The notes under the pieces were generated by a model that had not been told where the DNA came from, searched no databases, and was given only the letters and a program-made list of their open reading frames with translations. Position numbers and translations under genes: made by a program. A stretch of DNA of 41,544 bases from Oscillospiraceae bacterium (GTDB lineage: Bacteria > Bacillota > Clostridia > Oscillospirales > Oscillospiraceae): the NCBI GenBank assembly GCA_902789745.1, contig CADAPH010000001.1, forward strand, positions 1-41,544, in the 5' to 3' direction. Shown here piece by piece: positions 17,262-24,214 of the stretch. Each line of letters opens with the position of its first letter. Position 1 is the stretch's first letter.

Positions 17262-18527
17262 TTACTGGTTGACTGCATCAGGAATGGTGACGGTCATATC
17301 CTCGATGAAGCCGTTGATATCAATGGCGCCCATCGCGAAGTCCTGGAAGATGCCGCCGGTAAAGTCCTCAGCCATGTTCGCGGGCTGGTCGAGGAAGTGC
17401 CAGGAAGAGGTCTTTCCTCTGGCGGTGAAGTCGGCGATGGTGGGAGCGAACGGGTCGTTCGCAACGACGGTGCAGCTCTTGAAGGGGCTGTTCAGACCGG
17501 CTTCCTGAACCATGATCTGCTGGCCGTCGGGGCCGGCGAGCCACTGCAGGAAGGCCAGAGCCTCGTCAACCTTGCCCTCTTTGTAGACGGCCCAGTGTGA
17601 AGGAGGATTGGTCAAGATGGTGTCGATGCCTTCCTCGAAAGCGTAGGGGATCATGCCGCACTCGAAGTTGCCGGCTGCGGCGTAGAGCTCCTTGTACTGG
17701 TCGGTCAGGGAAGCGCCGATCCAGGAGCCCTGGGTCACAAAGGCGTAGTTGCCAGCGGCGAAGCCGGAGACCTGGAGGTCATAGTTGCCGGAGACGAGAA
17801 GGGCGGGATCGGAGTACTTGTTGAAGAGATCGACCATCGCGGCGAAGTCGGCGAAGCGCTGCTCGTCCAGCTTGCCCTCGTTCATCATGAGATCAAAGTA
17901 GGTGGAGTCGTCACGGGCGAGGCCAGCGTCGAGGTAGTTGCAGAACAAGTGGTTGCCGGTGGACCAGTAGAGCTCCTTGGAATTGGCGCAATAGCCGATG
18001 ACGGCCTTGATGCCGAGCTCGTCCTTCATGGAGTCGAGCTTCTCGAAGGCGGCCTTCATGGACTCGGGCCCTGTGATGGAGGCGGGGTCAATGCCGGCCT
18101 TGTCAAGGATGGACTTGTTGTAGGCAAGACCAATGGCCTCGGTGGTGTAGGGGAAGCCGACGGTGGCACCGGTGGAGTCGATGAACTCGGCCTCGGTATC
18201 GGCGGCCCAGGGCTGATCGGCCATATCGACCATCATGCCGGTCCAGTTGGAGAAGTCAGGCGTGCCCTCGCAGGTGAAGATGTCGGGCATGTTGCCGGCC
18301 TGGTAGCGCTGCTTCAACTCGGACTGAAGATCGACGCCGCCGCCGAGGGAGTTAACTTCGACGTGCTTGCCCGTTGCGGCCTCATAGACTTCGGCCGCAT
18401 GGCTCAGAGCGTTTGCGATCTCAATTTTGCCGTTGAAAAGGATGATGCCGTCGTCGGCAGCAAAGGCCGCGGGGCAAAGTGCGGCGACAAGCGTCAGCAC
18501 CAGGATGATTGCCAGGAGCTTTTTCAT
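17262..18527 (-). CDS. Sugar ABC transporter substrate-binding protein (MalE-like, cluster 1)
   Basis: A 421-residue extracellular solute-binding protein of family 1. Signal peptide MKKLLAIILVLTLVAALCPAAFA has a good signal-peptidase I site after AFA. The only Cys is preceded by AAL, which does not make a canonical lipobox. The body has the usual features: IILFNGKIEIANALSHAAEVYE at the start, MPDIFTCEGTPDFSN, GFPYTTEAIGLAYNKSILDKAG, and GNYAFVTQGSWIG. It captures an oligosaccharide outside the membrane and delivers it to the MalF/MalG-like pair. First gene of the malE-F-G-yesL operon; GAGG lies 8 nt upstream of the ATG. How it stays at the surface without a lipid anchor is unclear. Confidence 0.9.
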   Translation of the reverse strand: MKKLLAIILVLTLVAALCPAAFAADDGIILFNGKIEIANALSHAAEVYEAATGKHVEVNSLGGGVDLQSELKQRYQAGNMPDIFTCEGTPDFSNWTGMMVDMADQPWAADTEAEFIDSTGATVGFPYTTEAIGLAYNKSILDKAGIDPASITGPESMKAAFEKLDSMKDELGIKAVIGYCANSKELYWSTGNHLFCNYLDAGLARDDSTYFDLMMNEGKLDEQRFADFAAMVDLFNKYSDPALLVSGNYDLQVSGFAAGNYAFVTQGSWIGASLTDQYKELYAAAGNFECGMIPYAFEEGIDTILTNPPSHWAVYKEGKVDEALAFLQWLAGPDGQQIMVQEAGLNSPFKSCTVVANDPFAPTIADFTARGKTSSWHFLDQPANMAEDFTGGIFQDFAMGAIDINGFIEDMTVTIPDAVNQ

Positions 18528-19135
18528 GCTGTTTACCTCGTTTCTTAAAAGATTTGTTTGTCGGCGGGACTGCCCGCCTGCTTGATTGATTTTAACATTT
18601 CAACTGTCCGAAATCAATCTTTTTTGTTTGATCCGACAAATCTGGGCGTTTTGTACGAAGATTTGTTAAAATAATTATAGCATTTTACCAATTGACAGAA
18701 AAAGAATGAAGGGCGAAAGGTTACATAAAACTTGATCCCTACAAAGGCGGATAATAAATTATGTTAACTGCTTTCCGACAGCGTACAGCCGAAAGAAAAA
18801 AACGGACTGCGGCACATCTATCGGTACTAAACACAGACTGCACAACATATTGTAGAGCTGAGAAGACATACCGAAGGTTCGGGAGAAAACATGCGGCGCG
18901 ATACCCAAAAATCCGGGTATTGCTGATAATATGAAAAAAGAATGGCAAAAAGTGACACGTTTGAAACTAAAATTCGACATTCAAAAGGGAAAACAAATAC
19001 CGAAAAAACACAAAATATTGTGTATAAAATTGATAAACAGCGGAGCAAATACCATATATTGTGATGCGTGTAAGACATCGCCAAAAAGAGAAAAAGAGTA
19101 GAATTTGGGGAATTTACATAAAATTCATAAATTGC
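18528..19135. other. Long AT-rich intergenic region upstream of the malE-like operon
   Basis: About 600 nt without a credible gene. The malE-side leader contains a GGCGGG/CCCGCC stem at 18563-18578. Related words AGATTTGT and ACAAATCT recur at about 18551, 18637 and 18658 and could be regulator sites. Further upstream are ATACCC...GGGTAT at about 18900-18920 and featureless AT-rich sequence. Short ORFs here have no ribosome binding site. Confidence 0.45.
18674..18702 (-). promoter_or_regulatory. Likely promoter of the malE-like operon
   Basis: TATAAT on the minus strand at 18679-18674, about 150 nt before the ATG. The -35 (TTTTCT at 17-nt spacing) is poor, which fits an activator-dependent promoter such as an AraC target. 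Confidence 0.45.
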
Positions 19136-19164
19136 TTTACATAATTGTGTTTTCATGTTATTAT
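19136..19164 (+). promoter_or_regulatory. Promoter of the LysM gene
   Basis: TTTACA at 19136-19141, 17 nt, TATTAT at 19159-19164. An ATG at 19155 falls inside this promoter, which excludes it as the start of the LysM protein. Confidence 0.65.
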
Positions 19165-19190
19165 ATAAAAAAAGAGGGGGGCTGTGTGCC

Positions 19191-19853
19191 ATGCTGAAAC
19201 GATCTTTATCCTTTATCCTCTGCCTGGTGTTTCTCTTTGCCATGGTGCCCGGCGCTCTGGCAGCGGGGGAGTATCTTGTCGTGACGCTGGAGCCGGGCGA
19301 TACGATCTATGGTCTGTGCCAGAGTTTCGGCATCGACTACAATACGCAGAAAAATGAGATCATGAGTCTCAACGGTTTTGAAAATGAGTTTCAGATGAGC
19401 AATCTGAGCGTGGGCGATATGATCCTGATGCCCCCGCCTCTGGAGATTATTTCCAAGGTGGTTTACGATAGCTTTGGCCAGGACGAGATCGCGTTCTATG
19501 TGGTGCCCTATGTGATCCGGCCGGGAGACAGCATTGCCAATATCTACCAGCGATGGGGATTGAACTATGAGTCCGTTTATTACCTGATCTGCGCCCTCAA
19601 CGGCGTCGACAGCCTGAACTGGCTCACGGTCGGGGCGACCTATTATCTGCCCACAACCGGAAACAATGTGACGACGGATTCGTTTGTTACGGTGCTGGCA
19701 CATGTCGTGCGCCCGGGTGAAACCGCGCTCAGTATCTTTACTGACTATGGCATCGATTACTATCGTTATGCCGGAATTCTGTGGGCGTTCAACGCAGGGG
19801 TTGACCTCACGGATCTGCGCGCCGGACAGAAGGTCATGATTCCCATTGTATAA
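19191..19853 (+). CDS. Secreted triple-LysM protein
   Basis: 220 residues from the ATG at 19191 (AGGGGGG about 9 nt upstream, placed just after the promoter). Signal peptide (about 1-25, SFILCLVFLFAMVPGALAA) followed by three LysM-like repeats: about 28-78 (VTLEPGDTIYGLCQSFGID...LSVGDMILMP), about 103-152 (YVIRPGDSIANIYQRWGLN...LTVGATYYLP) and about 172-220 (HVVRPGETALSIFTDYGID...LRAGQKVMIPIV). LysM modules bind N-acetylglucosamine chains of peptidoglycan. No catalytic domain is attached, so it probably decorates or scaffolds the cell wall. Single-gene transcription unit with its own promoter and terminator. Confidence 0.85.
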   Translation: MLKRSLSFILCLVFLFAMVPGALAAGEYLVVTLEPGDTIYGLCQSFGIDYNTQKNEIMSLNGFENEFQMSNLSVGDMILMPPPLEIISKVVYDSFGQDEIAFYVVPYVIRPGDSIANIYQRWGLNYESVYYLICALNGVDSLNWLTVGATYYLPTTGNNVTTDSFVTVLAHVVRPGETALSIFTDYGIDYYRYAGILWAFNAGVDLTDLRAGQKVMIPIV

Positions 19854-19874
19854 TGTGTTTGATGAAGCAGAGAA

Positions 19875-19905
19875 AACGGGCCTTCCGCGGAGGGCCCGTT
19901 TTTCC
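19875..19905 (+). terminator. Terminator of the LysM gene
   Basis: AACGGGCC, a 10-nt loop, GGCCCGTT and then TTT; the stem lies 22 nt after the stop codon. Confidence 0.85.
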
Positions 19906-19907
19906 GG

Positions 19908-19936
19908 TTGCTTTTTTTCGATAAAACAAGTATAAT
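19908..19936 (+). promoter_or_regulatory. Promoter of the Pro/Thr-rich lipoprotein gene
   Basis: TTGCTT at 19908-19913, 17 nt, TATAAT at 19931-19936, directly after the previous terminator and about 50 nt before the ATG. Confidence 0.65.
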
Positions 19937-19989
19937 ATCAAATTGTCAGCTTATAGACAGACTATACCTGGTGTTTTGGAGATCACAGC

Positions 19990-20631
19990 ATGAATAGTAT
20001 ATCAATAAAAAAACAGCTTATAGTTCTTATAGTAATATGTATGGCGTGTGTGTTGGGTGCATGCTCCCGGATCAAAAGCATTGAGCTGCCCCCTTTGCCG
20101 ACGCCTTCAACGGAAACGCCGGCAGCGACGGCAGATCCCTTTGCGCCGGCACAGCCTTCAGCGGAACAGCCCGAGGCGCAGATGCCTGCGCCTGTTCCGA
20201 CGATGTTTTCCGCTCCTACGCCTGCTCCGACGCCGGTGCCGACCCCTGAGCCTACGCCTGTTCCGACGCCCACGCCGTTTGTCGAGGATCCGAATATCCC
20301 GCATCTGTTTATTGAGGGCGAAACCCTCCCGCAAAGTATGGGACAGTACGGCGTGGCGGATCTCTACGGGAATATTTATACCGACAAGGGCGTGATCGCC
20401 ATGGTCTGGGGAAGAATTGTCGACGCGGACGGTGTCGTCGTGCAAAACTGCAAGTATTATCCGTATACGGATTCCTTCAGCCTTGCCGGTACCGTCAATG
20501 CGGAGCTGCACTTTGCCGTGCTGGAACCCGGACATTATGACTATGTGGTCAGCGCTATTGCGGAAAACAATTCCTATTCCAGCGGGGAAAAGGTGCTGAT
20601 CGAGCATCCGTTTGAGATTTACTATCCCTGA
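19990..20631 (+). CDS. Pro/Thr-rich lipoprotein of unknown function
   Basis: A 213-residue lipoprotein: hydrophobic signal (about 5-22) with lipobox VLGAC (Cys25). A long Pro/Thr/Ala linker (about 33-97, repeated TPxPTP words) probably spans the cell wall. The C-terminal domain of about 110 residues (NIPHLFIEGETLPQ to FEIYYP) contains beta-strand-like segments and may be Ig-like. I do not recognise a named family. Single gene with its own promoter and a strong terminator; no partner is evident. Confidence 0.7.
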   Translation: MNSISIKKQLIVLIVICMACVLGACSRIKSIELPPLPTPSTETPAATADPFAPAQPSAEQPEAQMPAPVPTMFSAPTPAPTPVPTPEPTPVPTPTPFVEDPNIPHLFIEGETLPQSMGQYGVADLYGNIYTDKGVIAMVWGRIVDADGVVVQNCKYYPYTDSFSLAGTVNAELHFAVLEPGHYDYVVSAIAENNSYSSGEKVLIEHPFEIYYP

Positions 20632-20642
20632 TTTATAATGAA

Positions 20643-20682
20643 GTGTAAAAACAGCGCGGCGAACTCCGCGCTGTTTTTACAC
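20643..20682 (+). terminator. Terminator of the lipoprotein gene
   Basis: A 17-bp near-perfect stem from GTGTAAAAACAGCGCGG to CCGCGCTGTTTTTACAC with loop CGAACT, beginning 11 nt after the stop. Symmetric, so it can act on both strands. Confidence 0.85.
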
Positions 20683-20856
20683 TGTAGATAAAGTACTCTC
20701 TCCGCGTCATCTCGACCGAGCGAAGCGAGTGGAGAGATCTATATAGTGAGATTTTCCAAGGCTTTAGATCTCTCGACTCCGGCTTCGCCTACGCTCGAGA
20801 TGACATGTACGAAGGTTTGTCAACACACTAGCGCGGCGCGGTTCGCGCTGTTTTTT
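20683..20856. repeat. Palindromic repeat element A between two terminator-like stems (upstream of csoR)
   Basis: The core 20706-20804 is an imperfect long palindrome with ends GTCATCTCGA and TCGAGATGAC and inner AGAGATCT/AGATCTCT words. Outside it lie imperfect inverted ends TGTAGATAAAG (20684) and TTTGTCAACACA (about 20816). A second stem, AGCGCG...CGCGCT followed by TTTTTT (20830-20856), resembles the terminator at 20643-20682. Same architecture as the element at 23821-24069. No transposase is present. Confidence 0.75.
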
Positions 20857-20859
20857 CAC

Positions 20860-20888
20860 TTGACATATACCCCGTGGGGGTATATACT
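20860..20888 (+). promoter_or_regulatory. Copper-responsive promoter with CsoR operator
   Basis: TTGACA at 20860-20865, 17 nt, TATACT at 20883-20888. The spacer is filled by the palindrome TATACCCC-GTG-GGGGTATA (20866-20884), which matches the GC-centred TACCC/GGGTA operators of CsoR repressors. CsoR bound here would block RNA polymerase; Cu(I) would release it. Confidence 0.88.
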
Positions 20889-20912
20889 GGCGGATGTAAC
20901 GAGGTGATTGAA

Positions 20913-21230
20913 ATGGATGAAAAGAAACTGGAAGAGCCGTGCTGCGGATGTCACGCAAAGAAGGAACGCACAGAGGAGGAGCGCAGAAAGCTTGTCAACC
21001 GGCTGAACCGGATCGAGGGACAGATTCGCGGAATCCGCGGAATGCTGGAGCGGGATGCCTATTGTCCGGATATTCTGGCACAGGCGGCCGCAGCCAATGC
21101 GGCGCTCAACGCCTTCAGCCGGGAGCTTTTGTCCAGCCATATCCGTTCCTGCGTGGTAAACGACGTGCGCGCGGGCAATGATGAGATCGTGGATGAGCTG
21201 CTGGATACGCTGCAGAAGCTGATGAAATAG
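20913..21230 (+). CDS. csoR: CsoR-family copper-sensing repressor
   Basis: A 105-residue all-helical repressor (DUF156/CsoR). The copper ligand set is present with canonical spacing: Cys51 in DAYCPDIL, then His76 and Cys80 in SSHIRSC. The [17 protein letters not shown] helix is the family signature. An extra N-terminal CCGCH cluster (residues 10-14) adds possible metal ligands. First gene of a Cu operon, 13 nt before copA, and it should repress its own promoter through the palindrome at 20866-20884. Confidence 0.93.
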   Translation: MDEKKLEEPCCGCHAKKERTEEERRKLVNRLNRIEGQIRGIRGMLERDAYCPDILAQAAAANAALNAFSRELLSSHIRSCVVNDVRAGNDEIVDELLDTLQKLMK

Positions 21231-21243
21231 GGTGGAGGCAAAA

Positions 21244-23769
21244 ATGAAACAGTACAATGTGACCGGTATGAGCTGCGCCGCCTGTTCCGCCCGTGTGGAG
21301 AAGGCGGTAAGCGCCGTGCCGGGCGTGGAAGCCTGCTCGGTGAGCCTGCTGACAAACTCCATGGGCGTAGAGGGCAACGCAGACGAGCAGAGCATTATCG
21401 CCGCGGTGGAGGCCGCGGGCTACGGCGCAAGCCCGAAGGGGGCGGAAAATAGCGCGCCCTCCGCAGACGAAGACGCCCTTGCCGATCGGGAGACGCCGGT
21501 GCTGAAAAGGCGGCTGCTCGCCTCGCTCGGCTTCCTGCTGGCGCTGATGTATATCTCCATGGGCCACTCCATGTGGGGCTGGCCGCTGCCCGCGTTCCTC
21601 GACGGAAACCATGTGGCGATGGGGCTTGCTGAGATGCTGCTCGCGATCGCAGTCATGGTCATCAACCAGAAGTTTTTTATCAATGGCTTAAAAGGTCTCC
21701 TGCACCGTGCGCCGAATATGGACACGCTGGTGGCCCTGGGCTCGGGCGCTTCCTTTGTTTACAGCACCTATGCGCTTTTCCGCATGACCTGGGCGCAGAT
21801 TGAAGGCGGTTCCGAGGCCGCCATGGCCTGGATGCATGAATTCTATTTTGAATCCGCGGCCATGATCCTCACGCTGATCACGGTCGGCAAGATGCTGGAG
21901 GCGAGATCCAAGGGAAAAACGACGGACGCGCTGAAGGGCCTGATGAAGATGGCCCCGAAGACCGCGACGATTCTTGTCGACGGTCAGGAGAAAACCGTCC
22001 CCATCGAGACGGCGAAGAAGGGCGACGTCTTTGTGGTGCGCCCGGGAGAGAATATCCCGGTAGACGGTATCGTGCTGGAGGGCAGCAGCGCCGTGGATGA
22101 ATCCGCCCTCACCGGGGAAAGCATCCCGGTGGACAAGGCGCCGGGCGACGTGGTCTCCGCCGCGACGATCAATCAGGCGGGCTATATCCGCTGTGAGGCG
22201 ACCCGCGTCGGGGAGGATACCACGCTCAGCCAGATCATTCGCATGGTCTCCGACGCCGCGGCCACCAAGGCGCCAATTGCCAAGATCGCGGACAAGGTCT
22301 CGGGCGTCTTTGTCCCGGTGGTCATCAGCATTGCCGTTATCACAACACTGATCTGGCTGCTGGCGGGAAGAGAGTTCGGCTTCGCCCTCGCGCGGGGTAT
22401 CTCCGTCCTGGTCATCAGCTGCCCCTGCGCGCTGGGACTTGCCACGCCCGTCGCCATTATGGTCGGAAACGGCGTCGGCGCAAAGCAGGGCATCCTGTTC
22501 AAAACCGCCGCCGCTCTGGAGGAGACCGGGCGCGTGGATACGGTCGTGCTGGATAAGACAGGGACGATCACGTCCGGCAGACCCAAGGTCACGGAGCTTG
22601 TCCCTGCCGAAGGAACGGACGAAGCGGTGCTTCTGCGCGCTGCGGCGTCGCTGGAGGCGAAGAGCGAGCACCCCCTCGCCGCCGCCGTCATGGAGTATGC
22701 CGAAGAGAAGGGGATCAAACCGGAAGAAGTCAAAGATTTTGAGGCACTTCCGGGCAACGGCCTCAGAGCTGTGCTGAACGAAAAGGAACTGCTCGGCGGC
22801 AGCGGAAGCTATATGAAGCGGCGCGTGAAAATCTCCTCCGCCCTTCTTGAAAAGAGCGAGGGGCTGGCGGAGCAGGGAAAAACGCCGCTGTTCTTTGCTT
22901 ATGACGGGGCGCTTCTGGGCATCATTGCCGTGGCGGACGTGATCAAGCCCGACAGCGCTCAGGCCGTTCGGGAGCTTAAAAACCTTGGTGTCACCGTCAT
23001 GATGCTCACGGGCGACAATGAGCGCACTGCAAACGCCATCGGTCGTGAGGCCGGCGTGGACAGGGTGATCGCCGGCGTACTGCCCGACGGAAAAGAGAAG
23101 GTGATCCGGGATCTCCGTGAGTTTGGCAAGGTCGCCATGGTGGGCGACGGCATCAACGACGCCCCGGCCCTAACCCGTGCAGATATCGGCATCGCCATCG
23201 GCGCGGGGGCCGACATCGCGGTGGACGCGGCCGACGTGGTGCTCATGCACGGGAGCCTTCTGGACGTTGCCGCCGCCATCCGCCTCAGCCGGGCTACGCT
23301 CCGCAATATCCATGAGAATCTGTTCTGGGCCTTTTTCTATAATGCCGTGTGCATCCCCGTTGCCGCCGGCGCTTTTGTTCGCCTCGGCCTGACGCTCAAT
23401 CCCATGCTGGGCGCCGCCGCGATGAGCCTCTCCAGCTTCTGCGTCGTCACAAACGCACTGAGACTGAATCTGTTCAACCCGCATGATGCGTCCCATGACA
23501 AGCCCCGGCGAAACCGTATCAGCCGGGAAGATAAAAACAATTATAACGAGAAGGAGGAAAACAAAATGACTGCTACCCTGAAGATCGAGGGCATGATGTG
23601 CCCGCATTGTGAGGCCCGTGTCAAAAAAGCGCTGGAGGCGCTGGACGGTGTTGAGAGTGCTGTTGTCAGTCACCAGTCCGGCACTGCCGTCGTCACCGGC
23701 ACCGCCGATTTCGAGACGATGAAAGCTGCCGTCGAAGCGCAGGATTACAAGGTTCTCGGCCTGGAGTAA
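21244..23769 (+). CDS. copA: Copper-exporting P1B-type ATPase with C-terminal CopZ-like domain
   Basis: An 841-residue membrane pump that exports Cu(I) using ATP. Start ATG at 21244, with GGAGG 5 nt upstream. N-terminal HMA domain (about 1-67, GMSCAACS); eight predicted helices; actuator TGES; ion-site C393-P394-C395; phosphorylation Asp437 in DKTGT; the SEHPLA nucleotide motif; [16 protein letters not shown]. The normal protein would end near [10 protein letters not shown]. Here a hydrophilic linker of about 30 residues ([18 protein letters not shown]...) runs in frame into a second HMA domain, with [15 protein letters not shown] at its start and the last 67 residues equal in size to a free CopZ chaperone. 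The DNA of the linker looks like a former spacer with its own Shine-Dalgarno. Confidence 0.94.
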   Translation: MKQYNVTGMSCAACSARVEKAVSAVPGVEACSVSLLTNSMGVEGNADEQSIIAAVEAAGYGASPKGAENSAPSADEDALADRETPVLKRRLLASLGFLLALMYISMGHSMWGWPLPAFLDGNHVAMGLAEMLLAIAVMVINQKFFINGLKGLLHRAPNMDTLVALGSGASFVYSTYALFRMTWAQIEGGSEAAMAWMHEFYFESAAMILTLITVGKMLEARSKGKTTDALKGLMKMAPKTATILVDGQEKTVPIETAKKGDVFVVRPGENIPVDGIVLEGSSAVDESALTGESIPVDKAPGDVVSAATINQAGYIRCEATRVGEDTTLSQIIRMVSDAAATKAPIAKIADKVSGVFVPVVISIAVITTLIWLLAGREFGFALARGISVLVISCPCALGLATPVAIMVGNGVGAKQGILFKTAAALEETGRVDTVVLDKTGTITSGRPKVTELVPAEGTDEAVLLRAAASLEAKSEHPLAAAVMEYAEEKGIKPEEVKDFEALPGNGLRAVLNEKELLGGSGSYMKRRVKISSALLEKSEGLAEQGKTPLFFAYDGALLGIIAVADVIKPDSAQAVRELKNLGVTVMMLTGDNERTANAIGREAGVDRVIAGVLPDGKEKVIRDLREFGKVAMVGDGINDAPALTRADIGIAIGAGADIAVDAADVVLMHGSLLDVAAAIRLSRATLRNIHENLFWAFFYNAVCIPVAAGAFVRLGLTLNPMLGAAAMSLSSFCVVTNALRLNLFNPHDASHDKPRRNRISREDKNNYNEKEENKMTATLKIEGMMCPHCEARVKKALEALDGVESAVVSHQSGTAVVTGTADFETMKAAVEAQDYKVLGLE
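23551..23568 (+). promoter_or_regulatory. Internal ribosome binding site and start for a CopZ-like product inside copA
   Basis: AAGGAGG at 23551-23557, 8 nt, then ATG at 23566, in frame with copA. Initiation here would give a 67-residue HMA chaperone (GMMCPHC metal site, 23566-23769) identical to the CopA C-terminus. Whether it is used is inference, but both motif and spacing are consensus. Confidence 0.6.
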
Positions 23770-23820
23770 TTCTCTTTTCAAACAGAACCCTTGAAACCTT
23801 CTACCTGAGAAGAGTGAGAA

Positions 23821-24069
23821 AACAGCGGATGGGAAACATCCGCTGTTCAATGTGTAGACAAACCCTCCCCCGTCATTCCGAGCCAGTGCGCACACTGGCG
23901 TGGGAATCCGCATCTCCCAGCGGCCAGCCCAAGAATTGTCTTTTTTCAACGGGTTTGCACCACGAAGGGAAGACGGATTGCCACACCAGTGACATCGGTC
24001 ACTGGTTCGCAATGACGAAAAACGGACTTTGTCTACAGTCTGAACAGCGGATGGGAAACATCCGCTGTT
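23821..24069. repeat. Palindromic repeat element B flanked by identical 27-bp stems (downstream of copA)
   Basis: Identical 27-bp hairpins (AACAGCGGATG...CATCCGCTGTT) at 23821-23847 and 24043-24069. Inside them are inverted ends GTAGACAAA (23854-23862) and TTTGTCTAC (24028-24036). Inside those lies a core with inverted ends GTCATTCCG (23872) and GCAATGAC (24016), plus smaller palindromes CCAGTGCGCACACTGG and ACCAGTGACATCGGTCACTGGT. Only the distal hairpin has a T-tract (TTTTTACTTTTTC) and can terminate copA. It fills the 445 nt between copA and the next gene with no coding capacity. Confidence 0.8.
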
Positions 24070-24103
24070 TTTACTTTTTCTCTATTTTGTAACCGATCTG
24101 TGA

Positions 24104-24132
24104 TTGCATGGCTCTTGCCGATTTATTATAAT
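24104..24132 (+). promoter_or_regulatory. Promoter of the CHAP protein gene
   Basis: TTGCAT at 24104-24109, 17 nt, TATAAT at 24127-24132. Confidence 0.6.
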
Positions 24133-24214
24133 GTATCCCGAGTAGACATAATTCTGCAGTCTGTCTTTGACCGAGCAAAAAAGAAGCAAATGCTTCAGCT
24201 CCGGGATTATTGCA

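Noticed and set aside
18900-18920. ATACCC...GGGTAT as a second copper (CsoR) operator
   Set aside because: The half-sites are shorter, the centre is AT-rich and longer than in the csoR site, and no metal gene is next to it.
19155-19190. Upstream ATG as start of the LysM protein
   Set aside because: It lies between the -35 and -10 of a good promoter, so it is not in the mRNA. The ATG at 19191 has a Shine-Dalgarno and gives a proper signal peptide.
18827-19243. A 138-codon minus-strand ORF upstream of the malE-like operon
   Set aside because: AT-rich DNA with Phe/Tyr/Ser/Cys-rich random-looking translation; it runs antisense into the LysM start.
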